A DNA stretch of 64,000 bases from contig NZ_JACESE010000006.1 in the NCBI RefSeq assembly GCF_013911965.1, positions 1 to 64,000 of the forward strand, in the 5' to 3' direction. Below, one piece after another: positions 27,456 through 39,486 of this stretch (its first letter is position 1; every line of letters starts with the position of its first letter). Origin of the DNA: Phenylobacterium sp. GTDB taxonomy: Bacteria > Pseudomonadota > Alphaproteobacteria > Caulobacterales > Caulobacteraceae. Under the pieces are notes generated by a model. That model was not told the DNA's origin. It saw nothing but the letters and a program-made list of their open reading frames with translations, and did not search any database. The position numbers and the translations under genes were made by a program.

Positions 27456-28029
27456 GGGCCCGCTCGCGGCCGCAGCCGATCTTGTAGGCCTGATAGCGTC
27501 CGGGGTTCTTCTCGGCGAAGTCCTGGTGGCCGGCCTCGGCCAGCCAGAACTTCGCCGCCGGGCGGATCTCGGTGGCCACCGGCTTGCCGAGCGTCCTCGC
27601 CACCTGCGCCCTGACCTTCTCGGCCGCGGCGCGCTGCTGCGCGCCTTCGACGAAGACGGCGGTGCGATAGGAGGGCCCCTGATCGCAGAACTGGCCGTTC
27701 GGATCGGTCGGGTCGATGTGGCGGAAGAAGGCCTCGGTCAGCTTTTCGTAGCTGATCTTCGCCGGGTCATAGGTGACCTTTGCGGCCTCCAGGTGGCCCG
27801 CATGGTTGCGATAGGTGGGATTGGCCTTGGTCCCGCCGGTATAGCCGACGACCACGTCGCGGACGCCCGGGACCTTCTCCAGGTCGTTTTCGGTGGACCA
27901 GAAGCAGCCGCCGGCGAACACGGCGGTCGCGGTTCCGGCCTGGGCGGGCGCCGCCCCCGGCGCCGCCGAGGCGGCGGCCAGGGCCAGCGGCGCGAGCACC
28001 ATGGCGGCGAGGCTGTGGGTCTTCATCAC
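27430..28029 (-). CDS. msrA: Peptide-methionine (S)-S-oxide reductase, exported
   Basis: MsrA repairs the S form of methionine sulfoxide. The 199-residue protein has the signature GGCFWSTENDLEKVPGV with the catalytic C42, the VGYTGGTKANPTYRNHAGHLEA block and YQAYKIGCGRERALKAVWG. The cysteine in that tail may act in recycling. A signal peptide (SLAAMVLAPLALAAASA) indicates a periplasmic location. A 7-bp hairpin sits just before the AAAGGAC ribosome site. It is downstream of the CoA-transferase genes on the same strand. Confidence 0.93.
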   Translation of the reverse strand: MMKTHSLAAMVLAPLALAAASAAPGAAPAQAGTATAVFAGGCFWSTENDLEKVPGVRDVVVGYTGGTKANPTYRNHAGHLEAAKVTYDPAKISYEKLTEAFFRHIDPTDPNGQFCDQGPSYRTAVFVEGAQQRAAAEKVRAQVARTLGKPVATEIRPAAKFWLAEAGHQDFAEKNPGRYQAYKIGCGRERALKAVWGGR

Positions 28030-28093
28030 GGCGTCCTTTCGCTTGCGCGGCGCAAGCCCCCGGGGAGGACCTACGCGCCACGCCCTGGAAAGG

Positions 28094-28738
28094 TTACGCG
28101 CCGGCGGCCTCGAAGGACGCCTCGGTCTTGGCGCGGACCTCGTCCAGCGCGACGCCGGGGGCCAGTTCCAGGAGACGCAGCGGCGTACGCCCGCGGTTCA
28201 CCTCGAAGATCGCCAGGTCGGTGATCAGCAGGTCCACCACGCCCTGGCCGGTCAGAGGCAGGGTGCAGGCGTCCTTCAGCTTCGGGGCGCCGGACTTCTC
28301 CACATGCTCCATGACCACGACCACGCGCTTGACGCCGGCCACCAGGTCCATGGCGCCGCCCATGCCCTTCACCATCTTGCCCGGCACCATCCAGTTGGCG
28401 AGGTCGCCATTGGCGGCCACCTGCATGGCGCCCAGGATGGAGAGGTCGATATGGCCGCCGCGGATCATGGCGAAGGAGTCGGCCGAGGAGAAGAAGGCCG
28501 AGGTCGGCAGGGCCGTGATGGTCTGCTTGCCGGCGTTGATGAGGTCGGGATCCTCCTCCCCCTCGAAGGGGAAGGGTCCCATGCCCAGCATGCCGTTCTC
28601 GCTCTGCAGGGTCACCTCGACGCCCGGCGGGATGTAGTTGGCCACCAGCGTCGGAATGCCGATGCCCAGGTTCACGTAGAAGCCGTCCTTGAGCTCGCGC
28701 GCGGCGCGCTCGGCCATCTGTTCGCGGGTCCAGGCCAT
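28094..28738 (-). CDS. scoB: 3-oxoacid CoA-transferase subunit B
   Basis: With subunit A it moves CoA between succinyl-CoA and a 3-oxoacid such as acetoacetate, allowing ketone-body use. The 214-residue protein has the catalytic glutamate motif [11 protein letters not shown] (E47). It also has typical [32 protein letters not shown] and [19 protein letters not shown] blocks. Its ATG overlaps the scoA stop as TGATG. The exact acyl substrate cannot be told from sequence. Confidence 0.95.
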   Translation of the reverse strand: MAWTREQMAERAARELKDGFYVNLGIGIPTLVANYIPPGVEVTLQSENGMLGMGPFPFEGEEDPDLINAGKQTITALPTSAFFSSADSFAMIRGGHIDLSILGAMQVAANGDLANWMVPGKMVKGMGGAMDLVAGVKRVVVVMEHVEKSGAPKLKDACTLPLTGQGVVDLLITDLAIFEVNRGRTPLRLLELAPGVALDEVRAKTEASFEAAGA

Positions 28739-29472
28739 CAGACTTCCTCCCCCGCCGCGGCGCCTTCCGGCGCGCGGGCGCGCGTGGTGACGCGTTCGAT
28801 ACGCTTCTCGAAGGCGGTCCCTTCGAAGATCCGGTCCACATAGATGCCGGCGGTGTGGATGTGGTCGGGATCGATGGCGCCCGGCTCCACCAGGCGCTCC
28901 ACCTCGACCACCGTGGCCTTGCCGGCCGTGGCCATCATCGGGTTGAAGTTCCGGGCGGTCTTGCGGAAGACGAGGTTGCCGGCCGTATCGCCGATGTCGG
29001 CCTTCACGATCGACAGGTCGGCCGTGAGGCCCCGCTCCATGACGTAGAGCTCGCCGTCGAACTCCCGCACCTCCTTGCCCTCGGCCACCAGAGTGCCGAC
29101 GCCGGTCTTGGTGAAGAAGGCCGGAATGCCTGCGCCGCCGGCGCGGATGCGCTCGGCGAGCGTGCCCTGCGGATTGAACTCCAGCTCCAGCTCGCCGGAG
29201 AGATAGAGCTGCTCGAACAGCTTGTTCTCGCCCACATAGGAGCTGATCATCTTCCTGATCTGGCGGTTCTCCAGCAGGATGCCGAGGCCGAAGCCGTCGA
29301 CGCCGCAATTGTTGGAGATGACGGTGAGATCCTTCACCCCATGCGCGCGGATCGCCGCGATCAGGTGTTCGGGAATGCCGCACAGGCCGAAGCCGCCGGC
29401 CATGATGGTCATGCCGTCGAAAAGCAGGTCTTCCAGCGCTTCGGCGGCGTCTTTGCGAACCTTGTTTGCCAT
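28738..29472 (-). CDS. scoA: 3-oxoacid CoA-transferase subunit A
   Basis: The 244-residue protein carries the family's [13 protein letters not shown] glycine-rich region and [27 protein letters not shown] and [13 protein letters not shown]. It pairs with subunit B immediately downstream. Two in-frame ATGs lie at the start; the second ([13 protein letters not shown]) has the AAGGA site seven bases away and is preferred, while the first sits too close to it. The heterodimer is cytoplasmic. Confidence 0.95.
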   Translation of the reverse strand: MANKVRKDAAEALEDLLFDGMTIMAGGFGLCGIPEHLIAAIRAHGVKDLTVISNNCGVDGFGLGILLENRQIRKMISSYVGENKLFEQLYLSGELELEFNPQGTLAERIRAGGAGIPAFFTKTGVGTLVAEGKEVREFDGELYVMERGLTADLSIVKADIGDTAGNLVFRKTARNFNPMMATAGKATVVEVERLVEPGAIDPDHIHTAGIYVDRIFEGTAFEKRIERVTTRARAPEGAAAGEEV

Positions 29473-29623
29473 ACCCATTTCCTTACGCCGCGGGGCGGGT
29501 TTTGAAAATCTCTACGCTCGGTGAATTTTTTCCAACTCATTCCGCGGGCCTGATCGGCGCGCGCCCGCCACACAGTGACGTCCGCGCGCCCGCAGGCGTC
29601 CGCCCCGCCACAGGAGAATGCAC

Positions 29624-31504
29624 ATGGACGGCCAGTCGCTGCTGATTCAGGCCCTGGTCTATCTGGCGGCCGGCGTCATCTCCGTTCCGATCGCCAAGCG
29701 GCTCGGCCTGGGGTCGGTGCTCGGCTACCTGATCGCCGGCGCTCTGATCGGGCCCTTTGTCCTCGACCTGGTGGGCGAGGCGGCCGACGTCATGGTCTTC
29801 GCCGAGTTCGGCGTCGTCATCATGCTCTTCCTGATCGGGCTGGAGGTGCGGCCGGCGCTGCTGTGGCGCATGCGGACGGCCATCTTCGGCCTGGGTCTCG
29901 CCCAGCTTCTCCTCACCGCCGCGGCCATCGGGGGCGTCGCCTTCGCCTTCGGCCTCGATCCGCGCATGGCGCTCGCCATCGGCCTTGTGCTGGCGCTCTC
30001 CTCCACCGCCATCGTCCTTCAGAGCCTGGAGGAGCGCGGCCTGCGGCGCGGGGCGGCGGGCGAAGGCGCCTTCGGCGTCCTGCTGCTGCAGGACCTGGCC
30101 GTCATCCCGATGTTCGCCTTCCTGCCCCTGCTGGCCAGCCTGCCGCCGGGCGAGGGCGGCGGACATCACGCGGTCAGCCTGGTGGGCGGCCTGCCGGCCT
30201 GGGCCCAGGCGCTGGCGAGCCTGGCGGCCATCTCGGCCGTGGTGTTCGGCGGGCGCTATCTCGTGCGGCCGATCTTCCGCTTCATCGCCGAGGCCCGGCT
30301 GCGCGAGATCTTCACCGCCTTCGCCCTGCTGCTGGTGGTGGCGGTGGCGGCGCTGATGCAGATGGTCGGCCTGTCGCCGGCCCTGGGGGCCTTCCTGGCC
30401 GGCGTCGTCCTGGCCGAGAGCGAGTTCCGGCGCGAGCTCGAGACCGACATCGAGCCCTTCCGCGGCCTGCTGCTCGGCCTCTTCTTCATCACGGTGGGGG
30501 CGGGCGTGAACTTCGCCGTCATCCTGGAGCGCCCCCTCCTTCTGGTCGGCCTGGTGCTCGGTCTCATGGTCCTGAAGGCGGCGCTGATGTTCGGGGTCGC
30601 GCGCGCCTTCCGCATCGGTCCGCGGGATTCGGCGACGACGGCCGTGGCCCTGGCCCAGGGCGGGGAGTTCGCCTTCGTCCTGCTTGGCCTGACGGTCGGC
30701 TCCGGCGTGCTGGAGCCGGAGATCGCCGAGCTGCTGACGGCGGTCGTCGCCGTGTCCATGGCGCTGACGCCGGTGGCGCTCGCCCTCCACGAACGCTTCG
30801 TCCTCGCCGGCGCCGGACGGCCGGAGGAGGAGCCGCAGGACGATCCGTTCGACGACGGCGCGCCCGATGTGATCCTGGCCGGGTTCGGGCGCTTTGGGCA
30901 GGTGGTCGAGCGGATGCTGACCAGCAACAATTTCAAGGTGGTGACCCTGGATTCCAGCATCACCCAGATCGACATGCTGCGACGGTTCGGCCGCGAGGTT
31001 CACTATGGCGACGCCGGCCGGCTCGACCTGCTGCGCACAGCGGGCGCCGAAAAGGCCAAGGTTCTCGTGGTGGCCATCGACGATCCGGACCGGGCCATCG
31101 ATCTCGTCCGCGACGCGCGCGAGGCCTTTCCGCACCTGACGGTGGTCGCCCGCGCCTGGGACCGGCCGCACGCCTACCAGCTCCTGAAGGCCGGGGCGCA
31201 CGGGGTGGAGCGCGAGACCTTCGAGGCCGGGGTGTCGGTCGGCCGGTCGGTTCTGGAGAAGCTCGGCTTCAGCGACCGGCGCGCGACCCGCGCGGCCGGC
31301 GTCTTCCGCCGGCACGACAACATCCTCTTCAAGAAGCTGATGCCGATGGCCGATCAGGAGGAGCGCTATATCCTCGCCGCCCGGGAATCGCGGGAGACCA
31401 TGGAGCGCCTGCTGCGGTCGGAAATGGCTCTGGCCGGCCAGGAGGAGGACGCGGCCGAAGCGGACGCCGCCGCCCCGACCCCGCGCGAGCGTCAGCCCGT
31501 ATAG
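29624..31504 (+). CDS. CPA2 cation:proton antiporter (KefB/KefC type), second copy
   Basis: The 626-residue protein has about twelve membrane segments up to residue 390, with conserved [24 protein letters not shown] and [13 protein letters not shown] TrkA-N domain begins with [17 protein letters not shown], where the Rossmann pattern is GFGRFG. The tail is acidic and unstructured. It resembles E. coli-type KefB/KefC more closely than the other antiporter in this window. An ATG two codons upstream is also possible, but AGGAGA is spaced best for this one. Its 3' end overlaps the OmpA-like lipoprotein gene on the other strand by 13 bases. Confidence 0.92.
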   Translation: MDGQSLLIQALVYLAAGVISVPIAKRLGLGSVLGYLIAGALIGPFVLDLVGEAADVMVFAEFGVVIMLFLIGLEVRPALLWRMRTAIFGLGLAQLLLTAAAIGGVAFAFGLDPRMALAIGLVLALSSTAIVLQSLEERGLRRGAAGEGAFGVLLLQDLAVIPMFAFLPLLASLPPGEGGGHHAVSLVGGLPAWAQALASLAAISAVVFGGRYLVRPIFRFIAEARLREIFTAFALLLVVAVAALMQMVGLSPALGAFLAGVVLAESEFRRELETDIEPFRGLLLGLFFITVGAGVNFAVILERPLLLVGLVLGLMVLKAALMFGVARAFRIGPRDSATTAVALAQGGEFAFVLLGLTVGSGVLEPEIAELLTAVVAVSMALTPVALALHERFVLAGAGRPEEEPQDDPFDDGAPDVILAGFGRFGQVVERMLTSNNFKVVTLDSSITQIDMLRRFGREVHYGDAGRLDLLRTAGAEKAKVLVVAIDDPDRAIDLVRDAREAFPHLTVVARAWDRPHAYQLLKAGAHGVERETFEAGVSVGRSVLEKLGFSDRRATRAAGVFRRHDNILFKKLMPMADQEERYILAARESRETMERLLRSEMALAGQEEDAAEADAAAPTPRERQPV

Positions 31505-32166
31505 GGCCGCAGGATGATCTCCACCCGACGGTTCTCGGCCCGCCCCTCGGCCGTCTCGTTCGAGGCGACCGGCTGGCTCTCGCCGCGGCCGGCCACGTAG
31601 AGGCGGTCGGGCAGCACGCCGCCGCGGCTGACCAGATAGTTGGCCACCGAACCGGCGCGGCGTTCGGAGAGCGCCTGGTTGTAGCTGTCCGAGCCGGTGG
31701 AGTCGGCGTGGCCGATCACGTCCACCAGGGTCTGCGGATAGGCGTTCAGCGTCCGCGAGACGTCGTCGAGCACGGGATAGAAGCGCGGCTGGATGTCGGC
31801 CTGGTCGACGGCGAAGGTCACGTCGCTCGGCATGTTCAGGATGATGTTGTCGCCCTGACGGGTGACGTCCACGCCGGTGCCGGCGAGCTGGCGGCGCAGC
31901 TCGGCCTGCTGGCGGTCCATGTAGTTGCCGGCGGCGGCGCCGGCGAGCGCGCCGATGCCCGCGCCGATGAGGGCGTTCTTGCGGCCTTCGGAGCTCTTGT
32001 TGGTGTTGGTCAGGTAGCCGAGCGCGGCCCCGCCGAGCGCGCCGGCCAGGGCCCCGGTGCCGGTGTTGTTGCGGACCGTCTGGCCGGTATAGGGATCGAC
32101 GGTGGTGCAGGCGGCGAGGGCGAAGGCGCCCGCCAGGCTCGCCGAGACCGCGGTCAGATGACGCAT
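31492..32166 (-). CDS. OmpA-family lipoprotein with glycine-zipper segment
   Basis: The 224-residue protein has a lipoprotein signal with lipobox FALAAC. A glycine-zipper segment follows ([15 protein letters not shown] and [17 protein letters not shown]). The C-terminal OmpA domain is seen in [28 protein letters not shown] and [25 protein letters not shown], and binds peptidoglycan. It likely tethers the outer membrane to the wall. An exact EcfG stress promoter lies 33 bases before the start codon, so it is probably a member of the general stress regulon. Confidence 0.92.
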   Translation of the reverse strand: MRHLTAVSASLAGAFALAACTTVDPYTGQTVRNNTGTGALAGALGGAALGYLTNTNKSSEGRKNALIGAGIGALAGAAAGNYMDRQQAELRRQLAGTGVDVTRQGDNIILNMPSDVTFAVDQADIQPRFYPVLDDVSRTLNAYPQTLVDVIGHADSTGSDSYNQALSERRAGSVANYLVSRGGVLPDRLYVAGRGESQPVASNETAEGRAENRRVEIILRPYTG

Positions 32167-32198
32167 GACGCTTCTCCGTTGTTGATGTCGCTCAAGGC

Positions 32199-32224
32199 AA
32201 CGCTAGGCCAATCTTCGAAGTTCC
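32199..32224 (-). promoter_or_regulatory. EcfG-type stress promoter of the OmpA-family lipoprotein
   Basis: On the minus strand it reads GGAAC, 17 bases, CGTT. Transcription would start about 27 bases before the ATG. It is the only exact EcfG motif in the window that is close to a start codon but outside the 53-64 kb stress island. Confidence 0.75.
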
Positions 32225-32297
32225 GATAAGGCCGATTTGTGGCGGGCGCACAGCCCAAGGCCAAGCTTCGCCCGCCCGCAGCGAAAAAGAGTATTCC

Positions 32298-33233
32298 GTG
32301 ACGACCGAATCCATCCAGCCGGTCTCGTTCCGCCAGTTCGAGACCGACTTCGCCGCCTTCTCGCAGGCGCTCGGCGACTCCTTCGCCCGCTACGGCTTTG
32401 CGGTGATCAGCGACCACCCGCTGGCGCAGGCGGGCATTGACTCCGCCCTGGCCTCGGCCAAGGCCTTCTTCGCCCTGCCCGAGCCGGCCAAGCGCGCCTA
32501 TGTGGTCGGCCAGGGCGGCCAGCGCGGCTACACCCCCTTCGGCGTGGAGACGGCCAAGGGCGAAGCCCACCACGACCTTAAGGAATTCTGGCACATGGGC
32601 CGCGACCTGCCGGCCGGCCACCCCTATGCCGACGTCATGCCGCCGAACGTGTGGCCCGACGAGATTCCGGGCTTCCAACCCGGCGTGAGCTGGCTCTACC
32701 AGTCCCTCGACGCCATGGGGCTGAAGGTGCTGGAAGCCCTGGCCGTCTATCTGGGGCTCGACCGCCACTTCTTCGATGCGACGGTCAATGACGGCAACTC
32801 CGTTCTCCGCCTGCTGCACTATCCGCCGACGACCGGCGAGGGACCGCACATCCGCGCCGCCGCGCACGAGGACATCAATGTCATCACCCTGCTGCTGGGC
32901 GCCGAGGAGGCGGGGCTGGAGGTGCTGCGCCGCGACGGGACCTGGCTGGACATCAATCCCCCGCCCGGCTCGCTGGTCTGCAATATCGGCGACATGCTGC
33001 AGCGGCTGACCAACCACCGGCTGCCCTCGACCACCCACCGCGTGGTCAACCCGGCGCCGGAGCGGCGAGGCGTGGCGCGCTATTCGACCCCCTTCTTCCT
33101 GCACTTCAATCCGGACTACGAGATCCGCACCCTTCCGGGCTGCGTCGACGCCGAGCACCCGGACCGCTACCCGGAGCCGATCACCGCCGACGGCTACCTC
33201 CGCCAGCGGCTGAAGGAGATCAAACTGCTCTGA
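32298..33233 (+). CDS. Isopenicillin N synthase-like 2-oxoglutarate/Fe(II) oxygenase
   Basis: The 311-residue protein has the DIOX_N region (YGFAVISDHPLAQAGI) and the 2OG-Fe(II) jelly roll. The iron ligands are H190 and D192 in AAHEDIN and H247 in STTHRVVNP. The 2-oxoglutarate contact is the Arg-Ser pair in ARYSTPFF. It belongs to the plant-like non-haem oxygenases common in alphaproteobacteria; the substrate is not known. Translation starts at GTG (TTESIQPVSF) with an AAAGAG site. It is divergent from the OmpA-like lipoprotein and precedes a hybrid kinase by 86 bases. Confidence 0.88.
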   Translation: MTTESIQPVSFRQFETDFAAFSQALGDSFARYGFAVISDHPLAQAGIDSALASAKAFFALPEPAKRAYVVGQGGQRGYTPFGVETAKGEAHHDLKEFWHMGRDLPAGHPYADVMPPNVWPDEIPGFQPGVSWLYQSLDAMGLKVLEALAVYLGLDRHFFDATVNDGNSVLRLLHYPPTTGEGPHIRAAAHEDINVITLLLGAEEAGLEVLRRDGTWLDINPPPGSLVCNIGDMLQRLTNHRLPSTTHRVVNPAPERRGVARYSTPFFLHFNPDYEIRTLPGCVDAEHPDRYPEPITADGYLRQRLKEIKLL

Positions 33234-33319
33234 TCGGCGCCGCCTCGAATTGAGCGGCACGGAAATTTAACCGCCACGGGCAGACCTTTCTCGATCAGTT
33301 CGGGGGAGAGCAGACGTCC

Positions 33320-35776
<2,457 letters not shown>

Positions 35777-35783
35777 GAGCGAA

Positions 35784-35807
35784 GGCGGCGGCCTCCGAGC
35801 CGCCGCC
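35784..35807 (+). terminator. Hairpin between convergent kinase and TadG-like genes
   Basis: A perfect 9-bp GC stem (GGCGGCGGC and complement, 6-base loop) lies between two stop codons 37 bases apart. There is no T-tract, and it could serve both strands. Confidence 0.45.
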
Positions 35808-35813
35808 CCGCCC

Positions 35814-37424
35814 CTATTTCGTGATCCGCAGGTTGTCGATGGACCCGGCGATGGCGTCGAAGGCCGCGCCCAGCTGCGAGACGTACTGCACGTCGTAGAA
35901 TTTTTCGGGGTCGGTGGCGCAGTTGCGCAGGAGGGCGCTGTCGCCGGTCCTCACCTCGACGCGCACGGTGTAGAGGACGATGTCCTTGGCCTTGATGTTC
36001 TCGCAGAGCAGGGCGAGCCGGTTGTCCATCGCCTGGGTGCGCGCCGCGCCCGACGAGCCCTCATTGGCGCCGTCGAGCAGGCCCTGCCACAGATAGGCGC
36101 GGCCGCCGTAATACGAGCCGTTGTAGTTGTACCAGGCCGTCGTGTTGTTCACGTTGTCGCCGTCGGTCATCAGGATGATGATCTTCCGGTTGTTCTTGGC
36201 GCCATAGGCGGCGCCGTCCTCGAACGGGGCGTTCGGCGAGAGCGTATGCCAGCCCCAGACCAGCCCCATCGGGATGTCGGTGGTGCCGCTGGCCACCATG
36301 TCGTCGATGGCGTTCTTCAGGCCGTCCATGTCGGTGGTCAGGCGCTTGATCGGCTGCAGGTCGCAGCCCTCGTTCGGGCCGCCCCCGCTCGGCGTCTTGT
36401 TGCTGTACTTGGCGGTGCGATGCTGGCGGGTCTTCCAGTCCGACGAATTGGTGCCGTCGTTGAGATAGTCGTTGGCGAACGACCAGTAGCCTTCGTCGTC
36501 GTCCGGCTCGTCCGGCGCGAAATACGGGACGAAGTAGCTCGCCATGTCGCTCTTGAAGGGGGCGGTGTCCTTCACGTCATAGGGCGGGCGCCGGCTCTCC
36601 ACGCAGCCGCCCCAAACCTGGCCGCCCTTCATCGACTTCAGGACGCCGAAGCGGTCGGTGTGCTGCACATCGAAGATGTCGACCCCGGCCGCCCAGTGGG
36701 CCTTGGCCTGGGGGTCGATCCAGAGCGGGATGTCCGGCCCGGTGTGGGTCGAGGTGTTGTAGTTCTTGACGCTGACGTTGTGGGCCACGCGCACCGTGCT
36801 GGAGAAGGGCACCAGCGAGATCTTGATCGGGTCGTCCGCGGTGCTGCGGTTTCCCGCCGCCTCGAGCTTGTCGACCAGGTCCTTGGCCGCGGTCTTAAGC
36901 GTCGAGAGCTTCGTCCCGGCCATCGAGCCGGTGTTGTCGAGCACCAGGGCCACTTCCAGGCGGTCCATGGCGCGCAGCACTTCGGAGGTGGCGGTGACGT
37001 TGCCGTGCTGGAAGAAGCCCGCGGCGAGCGCCAGGGGCGTCATCTCCGCCGACCCGATCACCTTGGCCCCGTCGAGCTTGAAGCTGGAGGTGATCAGCGC
37101 CGAGCCGGTGAAGGACTGCAGGTTCGCCTTCAGCGCCCGCTGGCCGATCTCGTTGATGTCCGTCTCGGTCTGGGCGCTGGAGCGCGCCGCATAGAGCGCC
37201 GCGGCGTCGAGGGCGTCCTGCAGCTTCTGCCGCTGGTTGGAGGCGATGTAGATGTCGAAGACGCCGAGCGTCAGCGGCGCAAGGAGGACGAGCGCCATGG
37301 CGAAGATGATCGCCGCCGCGCCGCTTTCGTCGCGGGCGCCCGAGGTCAGTCGGGCCTTGATCGCCGTCAGGTCGAAGGTTCGCACGTCTGCGCCCCGCTC
37401 GTTTTGAATTCGAGCCGGCATCAT
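35814..37424 (-). CDS. TadG-like pilus/surface protein with von Willebrand A domain
   Basis: The 536-residue protein has one N-terminal membrane anchor (GAAAIIFAMALVLLAPLTLGVFDIYI, about residues 35-60) of the TadE/TadG prepilin type. A short pseudopilin stretch follows, then a vWA domain with the metal-binding DNTGSM at 163-168. A large acidic insert is DEPDDDEGYW. The second MIDAS part is GTTDIPMGLVWG and the third MTDGDN. TadG proteins are pseudopilins of Flp/Tad pilus systems, but no tad genes are nearby, so this is an orphan. Adjacent Met codons make the start ambiguous by one residue. Two 9-base repeats lie upstream. Confidence 0.87.
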   Translation of the reverse strand: MMPARIQNERGADVRTFDLTAIKARLTSGARDESGAAAIIFAMALVLLAPLTLGVFDIYIASNQRQKLQDALDAAALYAARSSAQTETDINEIGQRALKANLQSFTGSALITSSFKLDGAKVIGSAEMTPLALAAGFFQHGNVTATSEVLRAMDRLEVALVLDNTGSMAGTKLSTLKTAAKDLVDKLEAAGNRSTADDPIKISLVPFSSTVRVAHNVSVKNYNTSTHTGPDIPLWIDPQAKAHWAAGVDIFDVQHTDRFGVLKSMKGGQVWGGCVESRRPPYDVKDTAPFKSDMASYFVPYFAPDEPDDDEGYWSFANDYLNDGTNSSDWKTRQHRTAKYSNKTPSGGGPNEGCDLQPIKRLTTDMDGLKNAIDDMVASGTTDIPMGLVWGWHTLSPNAPFEDGAAYGAKNNRKIIILMTDGDNVNNTTAWYNYNGSYYGGRAYLWQGLLDGANEGSSGAARTQAMDNRLALLCENIKAKDIVLYTVRVEVRTGDSALLRNCATDPEKFYDVQYVSQLGAAFDAIAGSIDNLRITK

Positions 37425-37432
37425 GCGGGCCT

Positions 37433-37466
37433 AGGGTAAACGAAGCCTCCGCAGAACAGGGTAAAC
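37433..37466 (-). repeat. Two direct GTTTACCCT repeats upstream of the TadG-like gene
   Basis: On the minus strand GTTTACCCT occurs twice, with starts 25 bases apart. The nearer copy ends eight bases before the first ATG. Spacing of about two and a half helical turns fits a pair of operator half-sites, but no regulator is identified. Confidence 0.35.
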
Positions 37467-37475
37467 CAAAGACGA

Positions 37476-37501
37476 CCGCCCGGACCTCGCGGCCCGGGCG
37501 G
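37476..37501 (-). terminator. Hairpin downstream of the M2 peptidase gene
   Basis: An 8-bp GC stem (CCGCCCGG and its complement) with a 10-base loop is followed on the minus strand by TCGTCTTTGG. It lies 28 bases after the peptidase stop. Confidence 0.45.
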
Positions 37502-37529
37502 CGACCGTTTCGAAAGCGTCAGGCCGAGC

Positions 37530-39338
37530 CTACCAGCCGCACTGCTCGCCCTTGTTCTGAGCGGTCAGCCAGGTGTTGAGCGGCGCGAAGTAGTCGGCGA
37601 TGGCGCTGGCGTCGGTCTGGCGCTCGCCGGTGAACGCTTCCAGCGCGTCCGGCCAGGGCTTGGACTGGCCCATCTCCATCATGGCGTTGAACCGCCGGCC
37701 CATCTCGGCCTCGTCATAGACCGAGCAGCGATGCAGCGGTCCGTCCCAGCCGGCCTGGGCGCAGGCCGCACGGTGGAACTGGAACTGGTAAATGTGGGCC
37801 AGGAAGTAGCGCATGTAGGGCGTGTTGCCCGGCACGTGGTACTTCGCGCCCGGATCGAAGGCGTCGGCCGGCCGCGGACCGGGCGGGACGATCCCCTGAT
37901 ACCTGGTCCGCAGCGTCCACCAGGCGTCGTTGTACTCCGCCGGCGTGACTTCGCCGGAGAAGACCTCCCAGCGCCACTTGTCGACCAGCAGGCCGAACGG
38001 CAGGAAGGCGATCTTGTCGAGCGCCATCTTCAGCAGGAAGGGAATGTCCTCCTCCGCGCCCGGCGCCTGATCGAGCAGGCCGATCTGCTGGAGATAGGTC
38101 GGCGTGAGCGCCGACAGGCCGGCGAAGTCGCCGATGGCCTCGTGGAAGCCGTCATTGGCGCCGCCCTTGAACAGGTAGGGCTGATCGCCGTAGGCGCGCT
38201 GGTAATAGTTGTGACCGAGCTCGTGGTGGACGGTGTAGAAGTCCTCGCCGTTCACCTTGGTGCACATCTTGATGCGGATGTCGTCCTTGCCGTCCAGGTT
38301 CCAGGCTGAGGCGTGGCAGACCACCTCGCGGTCCTGCGGGCGGGTGATCTGCGAACGCTCCCAGAAGGTCTGCGGCAGGGGCGCGAAGCCGAGGGACGAG
38401 TAGAAGGCCTCGCCGGTCTTCACCATCTTCGTGGGGTCGTAGTTCGCCTTCACCAGCAGCTGGTCGAGGTCGTAGCTGGAACGCACCCGGGCCGGGGCGA
38501 CGATGTCGTAGATGTTGCCCCAGCTCTGGGCCCACATGTTGCCCAAGAGGTCGGCGCGGATCGGACCGGTGCGCGGCTGCACGCCGTCGCCGTACTTGTC
38601 GTTCAGCTTGGCCCGGACGTAGCAGTGCAGGTTCTTGTAGAAGGGCTCCACCTGCGCCCAGACGCGGTCGGTCTCGGCGGCGAAGGCGTCCGGCGCCATG
38701 TCGTACTTGGCCCGCCAGAGCGCGCCGGTGTCGGAATAGCCCAGCCCCTTGGAGCCTTCGTTGGCCAGGGCGACGAGCTGGGCGTAGTCGGCGCGCATGG
38801 GCGGCGAGACGGTGCGCCAGCCTTCCCAGACCGCCTTCAGCTCGGCCGGATCGCGGGACTCCCGCAGGATGTCCTCGGCGTCGTTGAGGGTGATTTGCCG
38901 GCCCTTGTAGTCGAACTTGCCCGTCGAATAGGTCGAGTCCAGCCCCGACTCGAGCGCCGCCAGTTCGGCCGCGGCCCCTTCGCGCGCCGGCGCCGGCAGC
39001 ACGAGGTAGAGCTTGAGCAGCATCAGCTTGCGCGCCGTGACCGGGTCGACCGCCACGCCGTCATAACGCGCGGCCTCCATGGCCAGCTTCGTGGCCAGGG
39101 CCTTCTCCTCGCCGACCGCCTTGGCCTCCAGCCACTGGGTGTCTTCGGTGATGTAGGTGGCGCGCACCCAGGCGGCCTTGGCGGTGTAGACGCTCAGGGC
39201 CTCGAGCTCGGCCTCGGCCTTGTCGACAAAGGCCTTGGCCTCCGCGGGCGTCGGACGCGCAGCCTGCGCCTGGGCGGCGGCGAGCGGCGTCATCGCCATC
39301 AGGGCGGCCGCTGAGGCGGCCATCAGATAAGATTTCAT
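37530..39338 (-). CDS. M2 family zinc metallopeptidase (ACE-like), exported
   Basis: This 602-residue protein resembles animal angiotensin-converting enzyme, a peptidyl-dipeptidase. It has a signal peptide (MKSYLMAASAAALMAMTPLAAA). The zinc site is VHHELGH, with H372, E373 and H376, and the third ligand is probably in DGFHEAIGD. The family's WAQSWGNIYDIV and late GEQCGW-type tail are present. It is likely a periplasmic peptidase. The start is the ATG with AAGGA about 12 bases upstream; upstream in-frame codons are antisense to the dehydrogenase leader. Confidence 0.93.
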   Translation of the reverse strand: MKSYLMAASAAALMAMTPLAAAQAQAARPTPAEAKAFVDKAEAELEALSVYTAKAAWVRATYITEDTQWLEAKAVGEEKALATKLAMEAARYDGVAVDPVTARKLMLLKLYLVLPAPAREGAAAELAALESGLDSTYSTGKFDYKGRQITLNDAEDILRESRDPAELKAVWEGWRTVSPPMRADYAQLVALANEGSKGLGYSDTGALWRAKYDMAPDAFAAETDRVWAQVEPFYKNLHCYVRAKLNDKYGDGVQPRTGPIRADLLGNMWAQSWGNIYDIVAPARVRSSYDLDQLLVKANYDPTKMVKTGEAFYSSLGFAPLPQTFWERSQITRPQDREVVCHASAWNLDGKDDIRIKMCTKVNGEDFYTVHHELGHNYYQRAYGDQPYLFKGGANDGFHEAIGDFAGLSALTPTYLQQIGLLDQAPGAEEDIPFLLKMALDKIAFLPFGLLVDKWRWEVFSGEVTPAEYNDAWWTLRTRYQGIVPPGPRPADAFDPGAKYHVPGNTPYMRYFLAHIYQFQFHRAACAQAGWDGPLHRCSVYDEAEMGRRFNAMMEMGQSKPWPDALEAFTGERQTDASAIADYFAPLNTWLTAQNKGEQCGW

Positions 39339-39486
39339 GCGAACATGCTTCCTTGGACGGGCGCGCTTGTCTCCGCGCCGATTGGGGCCGATGCAATCCG
39401 TCCGGCCCCGACGCGTCAAGGCGCAGGCGCCGCGGGCCGGACTTCCGCGTTGTGCAGGCGTCCGAACCTTCGCCAGGAGCCTCGAG

